The notes under the pieces: model-generated | What the model was told of the DNA's origin: nothing | Databases searched by the model: none | The model's input: only the letters and a program-made list of their open reading frames with translations | Shown: one piece after another, positions 1-7,251 of the stretch | How the letters are laid out: each line of letters begins with the position of its first letter | Position numbering within the stretch: the stretch's first letter is position 1 | Program-made: the position numbers and the translations under genes | Assembly: GCA_937870825.1 (NCBI GenBank) | Contig: CALMZO010000445.1 | Coordinates: 1 to 43,480, forward strand | DNA: 43,480 bases | DNA from: an uncultured Chloroflexota bacterium | Lineage (GTDB): Bacteria > Chloroflexota > Anaerolineae > UBA4142 > SHND01 | Direction of reading: 5' to 3'

Positions 1-2328
1 CTGCCCGGCGTCCACGCGGTGTTGACGTACAAGGATATTCCGCGCGTCGTCTATTCCACCGCCGGACAATCCGACCCGATTCCCGGTCCGCTCGATATGT
101 TTTCGCTGGACGACAAAGTGCGGTACGTCGGTGACCGCGTTGCGTTCGTCGCGGCGGAATCGGAAGAAATTGCGGAACGCGCGTTGGAACTCATTGAGGT
201 TGAATATCAAGAACTGGCCGCGATTGTTGATTCGCGCGACGCGATGAAACCCGATGCCGTTCGCATTCACGATGAAGCCGAGTACGTGAATTTTGGCGAA
301 AGCAATCCCGCAAAAAATATCGCGGCACAAATCGAATTTGAATTGGGGAATGTGGAAGAAGGATTCAAGCAAGCGGATTTTGTTTTGGAAGAAGAATACG
401 CGGTGCCAAAAGTGCAGCAAGTTAGCATCGAGCCGCACGTCGTCGTGACGTGGTGGGATGAAGATGACCGTCTCGTGATTCGCACGTCAACCCAAGTGCC
501 GTTTCACGCGCGTAGAATTCTCGCGCCCGTTTTGCAATTGCCGCCAAAACGCATTCGCGTCATCAAGCCGCGCATCGGCGGCGGATTCGGCGGCAAGCAA
601 GAAGTGTTGATTGAAGATGTCGCCGCGCATCTCACGATTGCGACAGGACGTCCCGTGCGGTACGAGTACACGCGTCCCGAAGAATTTGTGAACGCGCGTT
701 CGCGTCACCCGATGCGCGTGCGCATGAAAACGGGAGTGATGCGCGATGGCACGATGGTGGCGAACGAAATGTACGCGCTCTCCGACACGGGCGCGTACGG
801 CTGTCACGCCGTCACCGTCACGGGCAACACGGGGCAAAAATGTATGGGGCTGTACAACGCGCCCAACATTAAATTTCACGCGCACATTGTGTACACCAAC
901 ACCCCCCCCTCCGGCGCATTTCGCGGCTATGGCGTCCCGCAAGGATTTTTTCCGCTTGAAGTCCACATGGAAAAAATCGCGCGCAAATTAAATTTGGACC
1001 CGTTGGAATTTCGGTTAAAGAACGCGGTGAAAGCGGGCGATGAACTTCCGACTTCCAAAGCGTGGAGCGAAGGACGCGAACCGCATCCCGAAATCATTGA
1101 AACGTGCGGACTCGCGGAATGTGTGAGCGAGGGAGCGAGGGCGATTGGATGGAGAGGGACGGGTAGCACGTATCAAGTAGTAGGGCAATCCCCTGCTACG
1201 AATACCCTGCTACCTGATACCCGCAGCCATCTGCGTCGCGGGCAAGGCGTCGCGTGTGTGATGCAAGGCACGGCAATTCCGTACCTCGACATGGGCGGCG
1301 CGTCTATCAAAATCAATGACGATGGTTCGTTCAATTTGCTCGTCGGCGCGACGGATTTGGGAACGGGGTCGGATACGGTACTCGCGCAGCTCGCGGCAGA
1401 AATTCTTGGCGTGCCGCTCGATGACATTCTCGTCTATTCGAGCGACACCGATTTCACGCCGTTCGACAAAGGCGCGTACGCGTCGTCAACGACGTACATT
1501 TCCGGCGGCGCAGTCGTGAAAGCGGCAGAACAAGTCGCGCAGCAAATCAAAACGCGCGCCGCGCAAATTTTTTCGGACTGGGATGACGAGTCATCACGCA
1601 CGCCGCGTAGTTTAAGCACTATGCGTGATGACTCGTCAGCAGAGAAACACGGCGCGACGGATATTCCGCGCACCGAGTTCGAGCAGCCCGAAACATTCCC
1701 GCCAACCCCTGACCCCCGAACCCTGCCCCCGGCGCTTCGTCCAAACGACATTGTTTTGCGCGACAAACGCGCGTGGGCGCCCGACGGACGTTCGCTTTCG
1801 CTTTCCGAAATCGCGCTCTCGACGCTGCATCATCGTGACCAACATCAAATCATGGCAGTCGCGTCGTACGTTTCGCCAAAATCACCCCCCCCCTTCGCCG
1901 CACAATTCGCGCAAGTGTTGGTGGATACCGAAACGGGACAAATCACCGTCGAAAAATTGGTGATGGCGGTGGACAGCGGCGTGATTGTGAATCCCGTCAC
2001 CGCGTCGGGACAAATTGAAGGCGGCATGACGCAGGCGTTGGGCTACGCGGTGTGTGAGGAAATGTTGTACGACGCGAAAGGTGATTCGGTGATTAAAGAA
2101 TTGGGTGATTATAAAATTTTTGCCGCCGACGAAATGCCCGAACTGCAAACGATTTTTGTGCAAACGTTTGAACCCTCGCATCCGTTCGGCTTGAAAGCGG
2201 TCGCGGAAATTCCGATGGACGGCGTCGCGCCCGCCGTCGCGAATGCAGTGTACGACGCGTGCGGGGTGTGGTTGAATGAGATACCGATGACGCCGGAGAG
2301 GGTGTGGAATTCTTTGAAAAAGAGATAA
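1..2328 (+). CDS. Xanthine dehydrogenase-family molybdopterin-binding (large) subunit, 5' truncated by the window
   Basis: The reading frame is open from base 1 (LPGVHAVLTYKD is typical of the N-terminal part of this family), so the true start lies outside the window. The protein is the molybdenum-cofactor subunit of a molybdenum hydroxylase (xanthine, nicotinate or CO dehydrogenase superfamily). Visible signatures are the GGGFGGKQE cofactor motif, the LGTGSDTVLAQ segment and, near the C-terminus, GLKAVAEIP, where the Glu matches the catalytic Glu of the usual KGVGE motif. Substrate cannot be told. No 2Fe-2S subunit is adjacent, and a FAD subunit occurs only 34 kb away. Oddities: two in-frame repeat insertions (1161-1222 and 1584-1638), a short low-complexity stretch at about 1706-1733, and C runs at 902-909 (8) and 1885-1893 (9). 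The frame stays intact throughout. Confidence 0.93.
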   Translation: MPGVHAVLTYKDIPRVVYSTAGQSDPIPGPLDMFSLDDKVRYVGDRVAFVAAESEEIAERALELIEVEYQELAAIVDSRDAMKPDAVRIHDEAEYVNFGESNPAKNIAAQIEFELGNVEEGFKQADFVLEEEYAVPKVQQVSIEPHVVVTWWDEDDRLVIRTSTQVPFHARRILAPVLQLPPKRIRVIKPRIGGGFGGKQEVLIEDVAAHLTIATGRPVRYEYTRPEEFVNARSRHPMRVRMKTGVMRDGTMVANEMYALSDTGAYGCHAVTVTGNTGQKCMGLYNAPNIKFHAHIVYTNTPPSGAFRGYGVPQGFFPLEVHMEKIARKLNLDPLEFRLKNAVKAGDELPTSKAWSEGREPHPEIIETCGLAECVSEGARAIGWRGTGSTYQVVGQSPATNTLLPDTRSHLRRGQGVACVMQGTAIPYLDMGGASIKINDDGSFNLLVGATDLGTGSDTVLAQLAAEILGVPLDDILVYSSDTDFTPFDKGAYASSTTYISGGAVVKAAEQVAQQIKTRAAQIFSDWDDESSRTPRSLSTMRDDSSAEKHGATDIPRTEFEQPETFPPTPDPRTLPPALRPNDIVLRDKRAWAPDGRSLSLSEIALSTLHHRDQHQIMAVASYVSPKSPPPFAAQFAQVLVDTETGQITVEKLVMAVDSGVIVNPVTASGQIEGGMTQALGYAVCEEMLYDAKGDSVIKELGDYKIFAADEMPELQTIFVQTFEPSHPFGLKAVAEIPMDGVAPAVANAVYDACGVWLNEIPMTPERVWNSLKKR
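1161..1222. repeat. In-frame GGTATCA/GGTAGCA-type repeat in the hydroxylase gene
   Basis: Imperfect inverted units of the form GTATCAAGTAGTAGGG and CCCTGCTACCTGATACCC face each other inside the coding region. They encode the non-conserved stretch from STYQVVG to LLPDTRS. The same unit occurs at 38078-38105 (inside cofC) and 38595-38650. Confidence 0.8.
1584..1638. repeat. Perfect 17-bp inverted repeat inserted in frame
   Basis: The left arm TGACGAGTCATCACGCA (1584-1600) and its exact reverse complement (1622-1638) flank a 21-nt spacer. The element encodes part of a non-conserved linker in the hydroxylase and keeps the frame. It looks like a small palindromic mobile or repeat element. Confidence 0.85.
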
Positions 2329-2331
2329 GCC

Positions 2332-2712
2332 ATGGCATCGCGGCAAAGAATTTTTGAAATTCAAGATTACAGTGGAACACGGGTGGTCTTGGGCGCAAAG
2401 GAATGGAATAACAAGATTATTTCGGATGCTCCCATCGGTCACCCCGAAGTCGCAGATTATGTTGACACCATTCGCCTGACAATTGGCGAGCCAGACATTG
2501 TGTTTGAAAGTACCACCCGCTCAGACACTCGCCTGCTATACAAGTTGAATGCGGGGCGCGATGAATACCAAGGGAAACATCTTGTCATAGTGGTAAAATA
2601 TGTGCAGGAAACGGATGCATTACGCGGCTATGTTAGCACTGCATATTTAGCCCGTGGACTGTATGCGGGAGGAAAAATCTTATGGCAACGAAAAAATCTG
2701 CTCGCGAATTGA
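2332..2712 (+). CDS. PBECR/DUF4258-like putative nuclease-fold protein
   Basis: Small soluble protein of 126 aa starting 3 bp after the preceding stop. The pattern W-N-x-I...GHPEV-x-x-Y...I...PD-x-V...LVIVVKYV...VSTAYLAR resembles short proteins annotated as phage barnase-EndoU-colicin-RelE-like (PBECR) or DUF4258 domains, which typically precede a DUF2283 gene as here. By analogy the pair could be a toxin-antitoxin-like module, but no function is established and I see no diagnostic catalytic set beyond the conserved W and His. The next gene overlaps its 3' end by 31 bp, implying translational coupling. Confidence 0.75.
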   Translation: MASRQRIFEIQDYSGTRVVLGAKEWNNKIISDAPIGHPEVADYVDTIRLTIGEPDIVFESTTRSDTRLLYKLNAGRDEYQGKHLVIVVKYVQETDALRGYVSTAYLARGLYAGGKILWQRKNLLAN

Positions 2713-2951
2713 AGGCTCAGTATGATGCCGAACAAGACATCTTGTATTTGACGTTCACGAAACGCGCACAAAAGGCCGTTGCAGAAGAAATTGGCGATGA
2801 AGTCTTTGTGCGTTATGACCCAAAGACGCATGATGTCATCACAATCGAATTTCTGAACATGTCCGCGCGTCTTGAACAAGTTTTTGGCAAAGATTTGAAA
2901 TTCATCGAATCCAACCGTCAAGAACGATTGTTGTTTCCTATTGAATCATAA
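2682..2951 (+). CDS. DUF2283 domain protein
   Basis: 89-aa protein. Residues about 12-65 carry the DUF2283 pattern YDAEQDILYLTF...VFVRYDPKTHDVITIEF. It overlaps the upstream PBECR-like gene by 31 bp, and a GGAGGA ribosome-binding site lies inside that gene just before the ATG. DUF2283 proteins commonly sit next to small RelE/PBECR-like proteins, which suggests a partner or antitoxin role; this is inference from context. It converges with the small membrane-protein gene at 2985-3236. The 33-bp gap holds only a weak inverted repeat (GCGTG...CACGC). Confidence 0.8.
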   Translation: MATKKSARELKAQYDAEQDILYLTFTKRAQKAVAEEIGDEVFVRYDPKTHDVITIEFLNMSARLEQVFGKDLKFIESNRQERLLFPIES

Positions 2952-2984
2952 ATCAATGGTAACGCGCGTGTGCATGAGGCACGC

Positions 2985-3236
2985 TCAATCTGTGAACTGC
3001 TGATACACAATCAACACCAGCAACTCACCCAGAAACGCAATTACAACATACTCCCAAGGCATCCGGGTTGTGAACGCGAGCGTGACGAGTGAAGTCATGA
3101 TAATGAGCGCGACACTGTAGAGAAACTTGCCGACGAAATCTTCGGGCAGATGTGATTTGCGTTTGGAACGTTTGTTGGAGAACAAGGACCGACGTGTGCG
3201 GTTCTTGTTTTGTTTTCGAGAATTGAAATTTGTCAT
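2985..3236 (-). CDS. Small two-helix membrane protein, hypothetical
   Basis: 83 aa. The N-terminus is very basic (about residues 1-28, rich in Arg, Lys and Asn) and is followed by two hydrophobic stretches (FLYSVALIIMTSLVTLAF and WEYVVIAFLGELLVLIVY), predicting a two-pass membrane protein with a cytoplasmic basic tail. It starts 5 bp after the stop of the B-family polymerase gene and so is probably the last gene of that minus-strand operon. I recognise no family. No strong ribosome-binding site is visible, but the spacing and the protein-like composition support it. Confidence 0.55.
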   Translation of the reverse strand: MTNFNSRKQNKNRTRRSLFSNKRSKRKSHLPEDFVGKFLYSVALIIMTSLVTLAFTTRMPWEYVVIAFLGELLVLIVYQQFTD

Positions 3237-3241
3237 TCAGG

Positions 3242-5602
3242 TCAAGCAAAAACGCGCGCACGATTCATTCGATGCGTTTGCTGCGTCTGCTGTGTTTGCG
3301 TGGCAAACGTAGCAAACAACGGCAGTTCCATTTGCGGCGAGGGCAGCGCGGGACGCGGACGCGCGGGCAGCAAGTGACGCGTGAGGTCGAGACGTTTTTG
3401 GAGCGCGCTCTGTTTGACGCCAAGCGCGCTGAATAATGTCGTCACCGTTCGCGCGGTGAGTTCCGCATAACGCGCGGCGTCATAACCGTACAAACCGTCG
3501 AGATGTTCCACCGCGCGCGCGCGGTCCGACGGCGCACGCGCGCGATATTCCGTAATCACATAGCGAATTGTTTCACCCGCCGCGAGCTGCACGCCGCGCC
3601 CCAACAATTCTTTGGCGACAACTGCGTTGAGGTGATTGGTCTTGTATGCTTTAGGGTCGCGCGAGAGATGCTGCGAAATTACCAAATCGCGAAACGGAAT
3701 TTGCCCCGCGTGCAATTTGTCCAAAAGGTCGAGCGTCATGCGTAAAACGTCGCGCGCGCGTTCGAGAAATTCCGCGCGATTTTTCGCGGTGGCGAGTACG
3801 CCAATCATTTCCACTTGCGCGCGGCGGAGAAAGGGGGGGGTGTCGGAACGCCGCGCTTCGATGCCGCGCATTTTGATTTCGCCGTCGCGGAACACGCCGA
3901 AATAGCGATTGGCGACGGGCATCTGCGGGTCTTGACGCGACGGCAAAAACGCAATCCAGTTGTAAATCCCTTCCAGTTGAATCGGCAGACGCGTCGCGTC
4001 GGAAATCGCGCGCGTGATTTCCGCGTAATCCTCGTCGCTTGCGCGCGCTTTGTGAATCCACAGCGAATCTACAATCGCGTGCAGCATTCGAAAACCGCGC
4101 AGTTCCGCGATTTCTTTGGCAATCAATAACGCGTCGCGCCCGTACGCATTCACCGCTTCGTGCGCTTCGATTTTTCCAAAGCGCGCATTCTTGTAACCCA
4201 AATATCCGAAACACGTCACGAGCAGCCATTTGTGCGCGGACACGCGGCGTTTGTACGTTTCGCGCAGCGGGTCATTTTTCGCGAGTTCGCGCGCCAATTG
4301 TTTGTAACGCACGCGTTTTTCAATCAACGGCGCGAGCGTTTCGGGAATGAGTCCGCGCCGCTTGCGACAAATCGAGTAGCCGAGTTCGGGAACGCGCGCA
4401 TCGCCGCAGCACGGACAGTTCACCGTTTCGGGCGACACGTTAAATTTTTCCATAATCGTCGGAAACATCGAAACGAAATCGAGTTCCGCCACCTCTTCGT
4501 GCAAACCGACGACGGGCTGAAACACGAGTCCCCCTTTGTCGGAAACAATCAATTCGTCCGCCGTTTTCCACGCTTCGGGTTCGCGTTTTTGCCAAGGAAT
4601 CAGCCAGCCGTTGCGGTACGCCGTCGCGATTTCCATCGCGCTGATGCCCGAACCCGTTGACGTGCGCGCGACGTGCTGCACCGGCACTTGCGTGATGCGC
4701 GCAAGTTCGAACGTTCCGTCCAAGCCGTAATCGTCAATCAAAAACGCGTTCTCGCGGTCAATGTGCCAGCGTCCGCACAACACATGCGACGCGGTTTTGT
4801 ACACGATGCGTCCGTACGAAAAATAGGAACGCGCGGGACGAAATTGAATCGCGCGCGCTGCATCGCGATTCAGCGACAGCGGCACGCGATATTTGCGCGC
4901 GAGTTCGATGAGACGCGGCAAGATGAACGAATCGCCCCACGCGCTCACGATAATGTCGGGGTCGTACTCGACGAGCAATTCTTGAAAACGCAGCAGCATT
5001 TCGCGCGGGTCATCGTCCACCAACACGCGCGTCGAATCGTCGAGCCCCACTTCGAGCGGCGCGCGGACGCCGTGATTCGGATTGAGCAAATCCCCTTCGA
5101 GTTTCAGCGTCATCACCTTGAACGGCGGCAGCGCGTAATTCAATTCCCACGGCGATTCGTGTGCGTTCATCGCGCAAATTTGATTTTGTTCATTCACTTC
5201 GACGCGCACGGGCGCGAGCGGGAATACATTGCGTTCGTAAAAATAAAGTTGCGCGGGCGAAATATCACAGTTGTAGTACGTGAGATTGGGGTTGAACTGT
5301 GTCACGGTTTTTACAATGTTTGGCACGCGCGCGGGGTCACTCACGACAATTTCCAAAAGTTCGAGCGTCGCGCGTTGAAAGACATCGTACCGTTCCGCGC
5401 GTTTCATTTGCGCGGGCAGACGCGCCGCGCGAATGTGTTCGCACAATGCGTGCAGTTCGTCGCGTTCGCCCCACGCGAAAAACGATGTCGTGAGCGAATC
5501 GCGCAGTTGATGCGCGCGCCCTTCCCCGTCGAGCAGCCACACCACCATGCCGCCCGACGTGGCATACACATCAAACAACCATCCTTCAATCTGCTTGTTC
5601 AT
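3242..5602 (-). CDS. B-family DNA polymerase, probably proofreading-deficient
   Basis: 786-aa family B polymerase. The start is set at the ATG giving MNKQIEGWLFDVY, which overlaps the preceding stop by 17 bp; an earlier ATG at 5653 would add 17 unlikely residues. Motif A is DFVSMFPTIM (from residue 375), motif B is KWLLVTCFGYLGYKN (from 458), and motif C is HAIVDSLWI (508-516). Motif C keeps only the second Asp of the usual DTD. A Cys cluster (residues 396-412) lies between motifs A and B. In the exonuclease region the usual DIE of Exo I appears as LKLEG (about 166-170), while Exo II keeps an Asp (AWGDSF, 221-226), so proofreading may be lost. A run of 8 G at 3833-3840 falls inside the gene. 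It follows a RecA-like gene and a small helical gene, suggesting a repair or translesion role. Confidence 0.9.
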   Translation of the reverse strand: MNKQIEGWLFDVYATSGGMVVWLLDGEGRAHQLRDSLTTSFFAWGERDELHALCEHIRAARLPAQMKRAERYDVFQRATLELLEIVVSDPARVPNIVKTVTQFNPNLTYYNCDISPAQLYFYERNVFPLAPVRVEVNEQNQICAMNAHESPWELNYALPPFKVMTLKLEGDLLNPNHGVRAPLEVGLDDSTRVLVDDDPREMLLRFQELLVEYDPDIIVSAWGDSFILPRLIELARKYRVPLSLNRDAARAIQFRPARSYFSYGRIVYKTASHVLCGRWHIDRENAFLIDDYGLDGTFELARITQVPVQHVARTSTGSGISAMEIATAYRNGWLIPWQKREPEAWKTADELIVSDKGGLVFQPVVGLHEEVAELDFVSMFPTIMEKFNVSPETVNCPCCGDARVPELGYSICRKRRGLIPETLAPLIEKRVRYKQLARELAKNDPLRETYKRRVSAHKWLLVTCFGYLGYKNARFGKIEAHEAVNAYGRDALLIAKEIAELRGFRMLHAIVDSLWIHKARASDEDYAEITRAISDATRLPIQLEGIYNWIAFLPSRQDPQMPVANRYFGVFRDGEIKMRGIEARRSDTPPFLRRAQVEMIGVLATAKNRAEFLERARDVLRMTLDLLDKLHAGQIPFRDLVISQHLSRDPKAYKTNHLNAVVAKELLGRGVQLAAGETIRYVITEYRARAPSDRARAVEHLDGLYGYDAARYAELTARTVTTLFSALGVKQSALQKRLDLTRHLLPARPRPALPSPQMELPLFATFATQTQQTQQTHRMNRARVFA

Positions 5603-5915
5603 CTTCAAGCCCATCGTCCAGCGCGAGCATCTCGCGCGTAGGATTTTCTCCATCAGGTATCGTCGTCATCAAACGCTCGAAAAGAAATTCCAACTGCTGC
5701 ACGCGTTTGTGTTCTTCCAACAGCATCGCGAGAAGCATCGCTTCAAAGGGCAAGAGATGCGACGCGAACGCGACGGCTTGAACGTGAATGCGCGCGGCGC
5801 GAAACAAATCGTCCAACGCGCGTTGGTCATTTTTCCGCAGCGCGCGGCGAAATTTCGTCAGCGCGTTTTGTTCTTGCAAAATCAATTGCGTAAAAGAGGG
5901 TAGTGTGCGTCCCAT
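5586..5915 (-). CDS. Conserved helical protein between the RecA-like and polymerase genes
   Basis: 109 aa, all-helical in character, with the core LPSFTQLILQEQNAL...RKNDQRALDDLF...LLPFEAMLLAMLLEEHKR. I recognise the type as a hypothetical protein that accompanies this polymerase in Chloroflexota-like gene sets (recollection, not searched). The start at 5915 (MGRTLPSF) is preferred because the upstream in-frame extension is made of CACGAATAA repeats. Its TGA overlaps the polymerase start by 17 bp, so the two are probably translationally coupled and may act together. No catalytic motif is seen. Confidence 0.75.
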   Translation of the reverse strand: MGRTLPSFTQLILQEQNALTKFRRALRKNDQRALDDLFRAARIHVQAVAFASHLLPFEAMLLAMLLEEHKRVQQLEFLFERLMTTIPDGENPTREMLALDDGLEDEQAD

Positions 5916-5924
5916 ATTTTCATC

Positions 5925-5956
5925 CACGAATAACACGAATAACACGAATGAATTTG
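5925..5956. repeat. CACGAATAA short tandem repeat
   Basis: About three copies of a 9-bp unit (CACGAATAA, last copy diverged) lie in the 55-bp gap between the RecA-like gene and the helical-protein gene, directly before the chosen start codon. Confidence 0.8.
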
Positions 5957-5970
5957 TGTGCTGCCCAAAT

Positions 5971-6498
5971 TTATGCGCGCAACCAATGCACATCGTCCGC
6001 GCACGCTTGCAATTTTTTCACGAGCGCGATGCGCGTCAACGCTTCGGCGGGCGGAAGTTTCGCGGTGATGAAAACGAGTCCGCCGTGCGCGCGGTGTTGG
6101 CGAATTTGCGCGCGCAGCGCGTCGAGCAGACGCAGCGCGTCGGCGAGGGGAACGCTCTCGTCATAAAAGGTATCGAGCGCGCCGAGCAAGCACAATACGG
6201 CATCCGGTGCAACCGTTTGCGCCGCCGCGCATTGCGCGAATTGATAACAGGTGAACGCGCGGGCGAGATGGATTTTTTTCAAAATAACGCGCGGGTCACG
6301 GCGCGCGCGCGCGGCAGACCGCGCCAGCGCGTACGCGTCGAAACAATTCGCGCCGTCAATCACGCGCAATGTTTTGTGTTGCAGGGCGAGCCACGCGAGC
6401 GCGGAATTAAGAAACGCACGCGGCAGGGAAGCGCCGAGGACGAGAACGACGCGTCCGCGACGCGTGGTTTGCGAAAAAAGTGTTTGGGGTGAAAACAT
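5971..6498 (-). CDS. RecA/Rad51-like protein with degenerate P-loop
   Basis: 175 aa. The order of motifs resembles the RecA/RadA fold: a first strand and loop LVLGASLPRAFLNSA (residues 18-32, where Walker A should be but without GKT/GKS), then LRVIDGANCFDAYALAR, then ILKKIHLARAFTCYQFAQ, then a Walker B-like strand AVLCLLGAL and a late strand GLVFITAKL. Without the P-loop lysine it is unlikely to bind ATP normally. It sits upstream of the helical protein and the B-family polymerase, reminiscent of ImuA-type degenerate RecA partners of error-prone polymerases; that comparison is inference. A TAGAAC-N4-GTTCTA-like palindrome ends 11 bp before the ATG. Confidence 0.75.
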   Translation of the reverse strand: MFSPQTLFSQTTRRGRVVLVLGASLPRAFLNSALAWLALQHKTLRVIDGANCFDAYALARSAARARRDPRVILKKIHLARAFTCYQFAQCAAAQTVAPDAVLCLLGALDTFYDESVPLADALRLLDALRAQIRQHRAHGGLVFITAKLPPAEALTRIALVKKLQACADDVHWLRA

Positions 6499-6508
6499 GT
6501 TTCCCTAA

Positions 6509-6524
6509 TAGCACAAATGTTCTA
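6509..6524. promoter_or_regulatory. Candidate LexA-type operator, one mismatch (TAGCAC-N4-GTTCTA)
   Basis: A 16-bp imperfect palindrome, read on the minus strand as TAGAACATTTGTGCTA. It lies 11 bp upstream of the RecA-like start codon and overlaps a TATAGA sequence that could be a minus 10 box. The GAAC-N4-GTTC core is the LexA-binding core known from Bacillus and actinobacteria. The perfect copy is at 7059-7074. Confidence 0.55.
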
Positions 6525-6600
6525 TACTTGTCTATGGGGAAACTGCGTATTTTTGCGGGGAATCTTGTGGTGAGGCAATACGCAAGCGGATTACGTATCT

Positions 6601-6981
6601 CTATTTTGTATGTCGGTCCGGTGATTCCACAAGCTCGCGCAGCACATATTTCAATTCACTGCGCGAGCGAATGTTGAGTTTGCGATAGATGTTTTGCAGA
6701 TGTTTGTCCACGGTGCGTACGCTGATGGAAAGTTGTTTGGCAATTTCGGTGCTCGACTGCCCTTGCATCGCGCGCAGCGCGATTTCGCGTTCGCGCGCGG
6801 TGAGCGGATACGCAGGGGTATTGTTTTCGAGCGCCACCGTTTTGGTTTCCATGTTCCGTGCGTGCGCGTCGTCAGTGCGCCCATTCCGTACACGCGGAAC
6901 GCGCGGCGTACTCGAATAGTACACACCCACGCTGACCGCGAGGAAAACAAACACGAGCGCTCCGACGATAAACCAATCCAT
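6601..6981 (-). CDS. Membrane-anchored LuxR-type HTH protein
   Basis: 126 aa. One N-terminal transmembrane helix (WFIVGALVFVFLAVSVGVYY, residues about 3-22) is followed by a short linker and a complete LuxR/GerE DNA-binding domain (LTAREREIALRAMQGQSSTEIAKQL... then VRTVDKHLQNIYRKL; about residues 60-115). There is no receiver or sensor domain. A DNA-binding domain tethered directly to the membrane is uncommon. It is the first gene of the minus-strand block leading to the RecA-like and polymerase genes, with a 102-bp gap to the RecA-like gene. A strong promoter with an overlapping palindromic operator lies upstream. No clear ribosome-binding site is seen. Confidence 0.8.
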   Translation of the reverse strand: MDWFIVGALVFVFLAVSVGVYYSSTPRVPRVRNGRTDDAHARNMETKTVALENNTPAYPLTAREREIALRAMQGQSSTEIAKQLSISVRTVDKHLQNIYRKLNIRSRSELKYVLRELVESPDRHTK

Positions 6982-7058
6982 AGGGTAGAGAACACATTGC
7001 GATTCCTGCGCGAGGAAAATGACAAGGGGAAGCAGGCGACAGCCGAGGGGGTTGTCAA

Positions 7059-7074
7059 TAGAACCTTAGTTCTA
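7059..7074. promoter_or_regulatory. Perfect palindromic operator TAGAAC-CTTA-GTTCTA (candidate SOS box)
   Basis: The 16-bp site TAGAACCTTAGTTCTA has perfect 6-bp arms with a 4-bp spacer, matching the GAAC-N4-GTTC core of Gram-positive-type LexA boxes. It starts 5 bp downstream of the minus 10 box of a minus-strand promoter, so it covers the transcription start, where a repressor would block initiation. A near copy lies at 6509-6524. Confidence 0.65.
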
Positions 7075-7079
7075 ATGCG

Positions 7080-7108
7080 ATTCTATCAAATTCAGCCGCG
7101 CGGGTCAA
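7080..7108 (-). promoter_or_regulatory. Sigma70-type promoter for the LuxR/RecA-like/polymerase block
   Basis: On the minus strand TTGACC (7108-7103), a 17-nt spacer and TAGAAT (7085-7080) form a near-consensus promoter. It points at the LuxR-type gene, whose ATG is about 100 bp downstream. The palindrome at 7059-7074 overlaps the predicted start site. The rest of the 6982-7251 gap holds a TTGACA at 7130-7135 on the plus strand without a convincing minus 10 box. Confidence 0.6.
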
Positions 7109-7251
7109 GCCATCGCGCATTAAAAATTATTGACAGTTTTTCGCGCGCGGAAATTCCAATCTAGGCAGAATCTCTTATCTCTTGTAAAATATCGCATCAA
7201 TTCTCCAATTCACTTGTGGCAGACCCCCACGAATAATTTTGAGGAATGGCA

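Noticed and set aside
4673-5641. 322-codon open frame on the plus strand opposite the polymerase gene
   Set aside because: It is the complement of a clearly conserved polymerase. The translation is Arg/His-rich with no recognisable motif, an effect of the GC-rich codon use.
7130-7190. Plus-strand promoter for the protease gene from TTGACA at 7130-7135
   Set aside because: No acceptable minus 10 box at 16-18 bp. A TAAAAT at 7185-7190 is too far away, so it was not listed as a feature.
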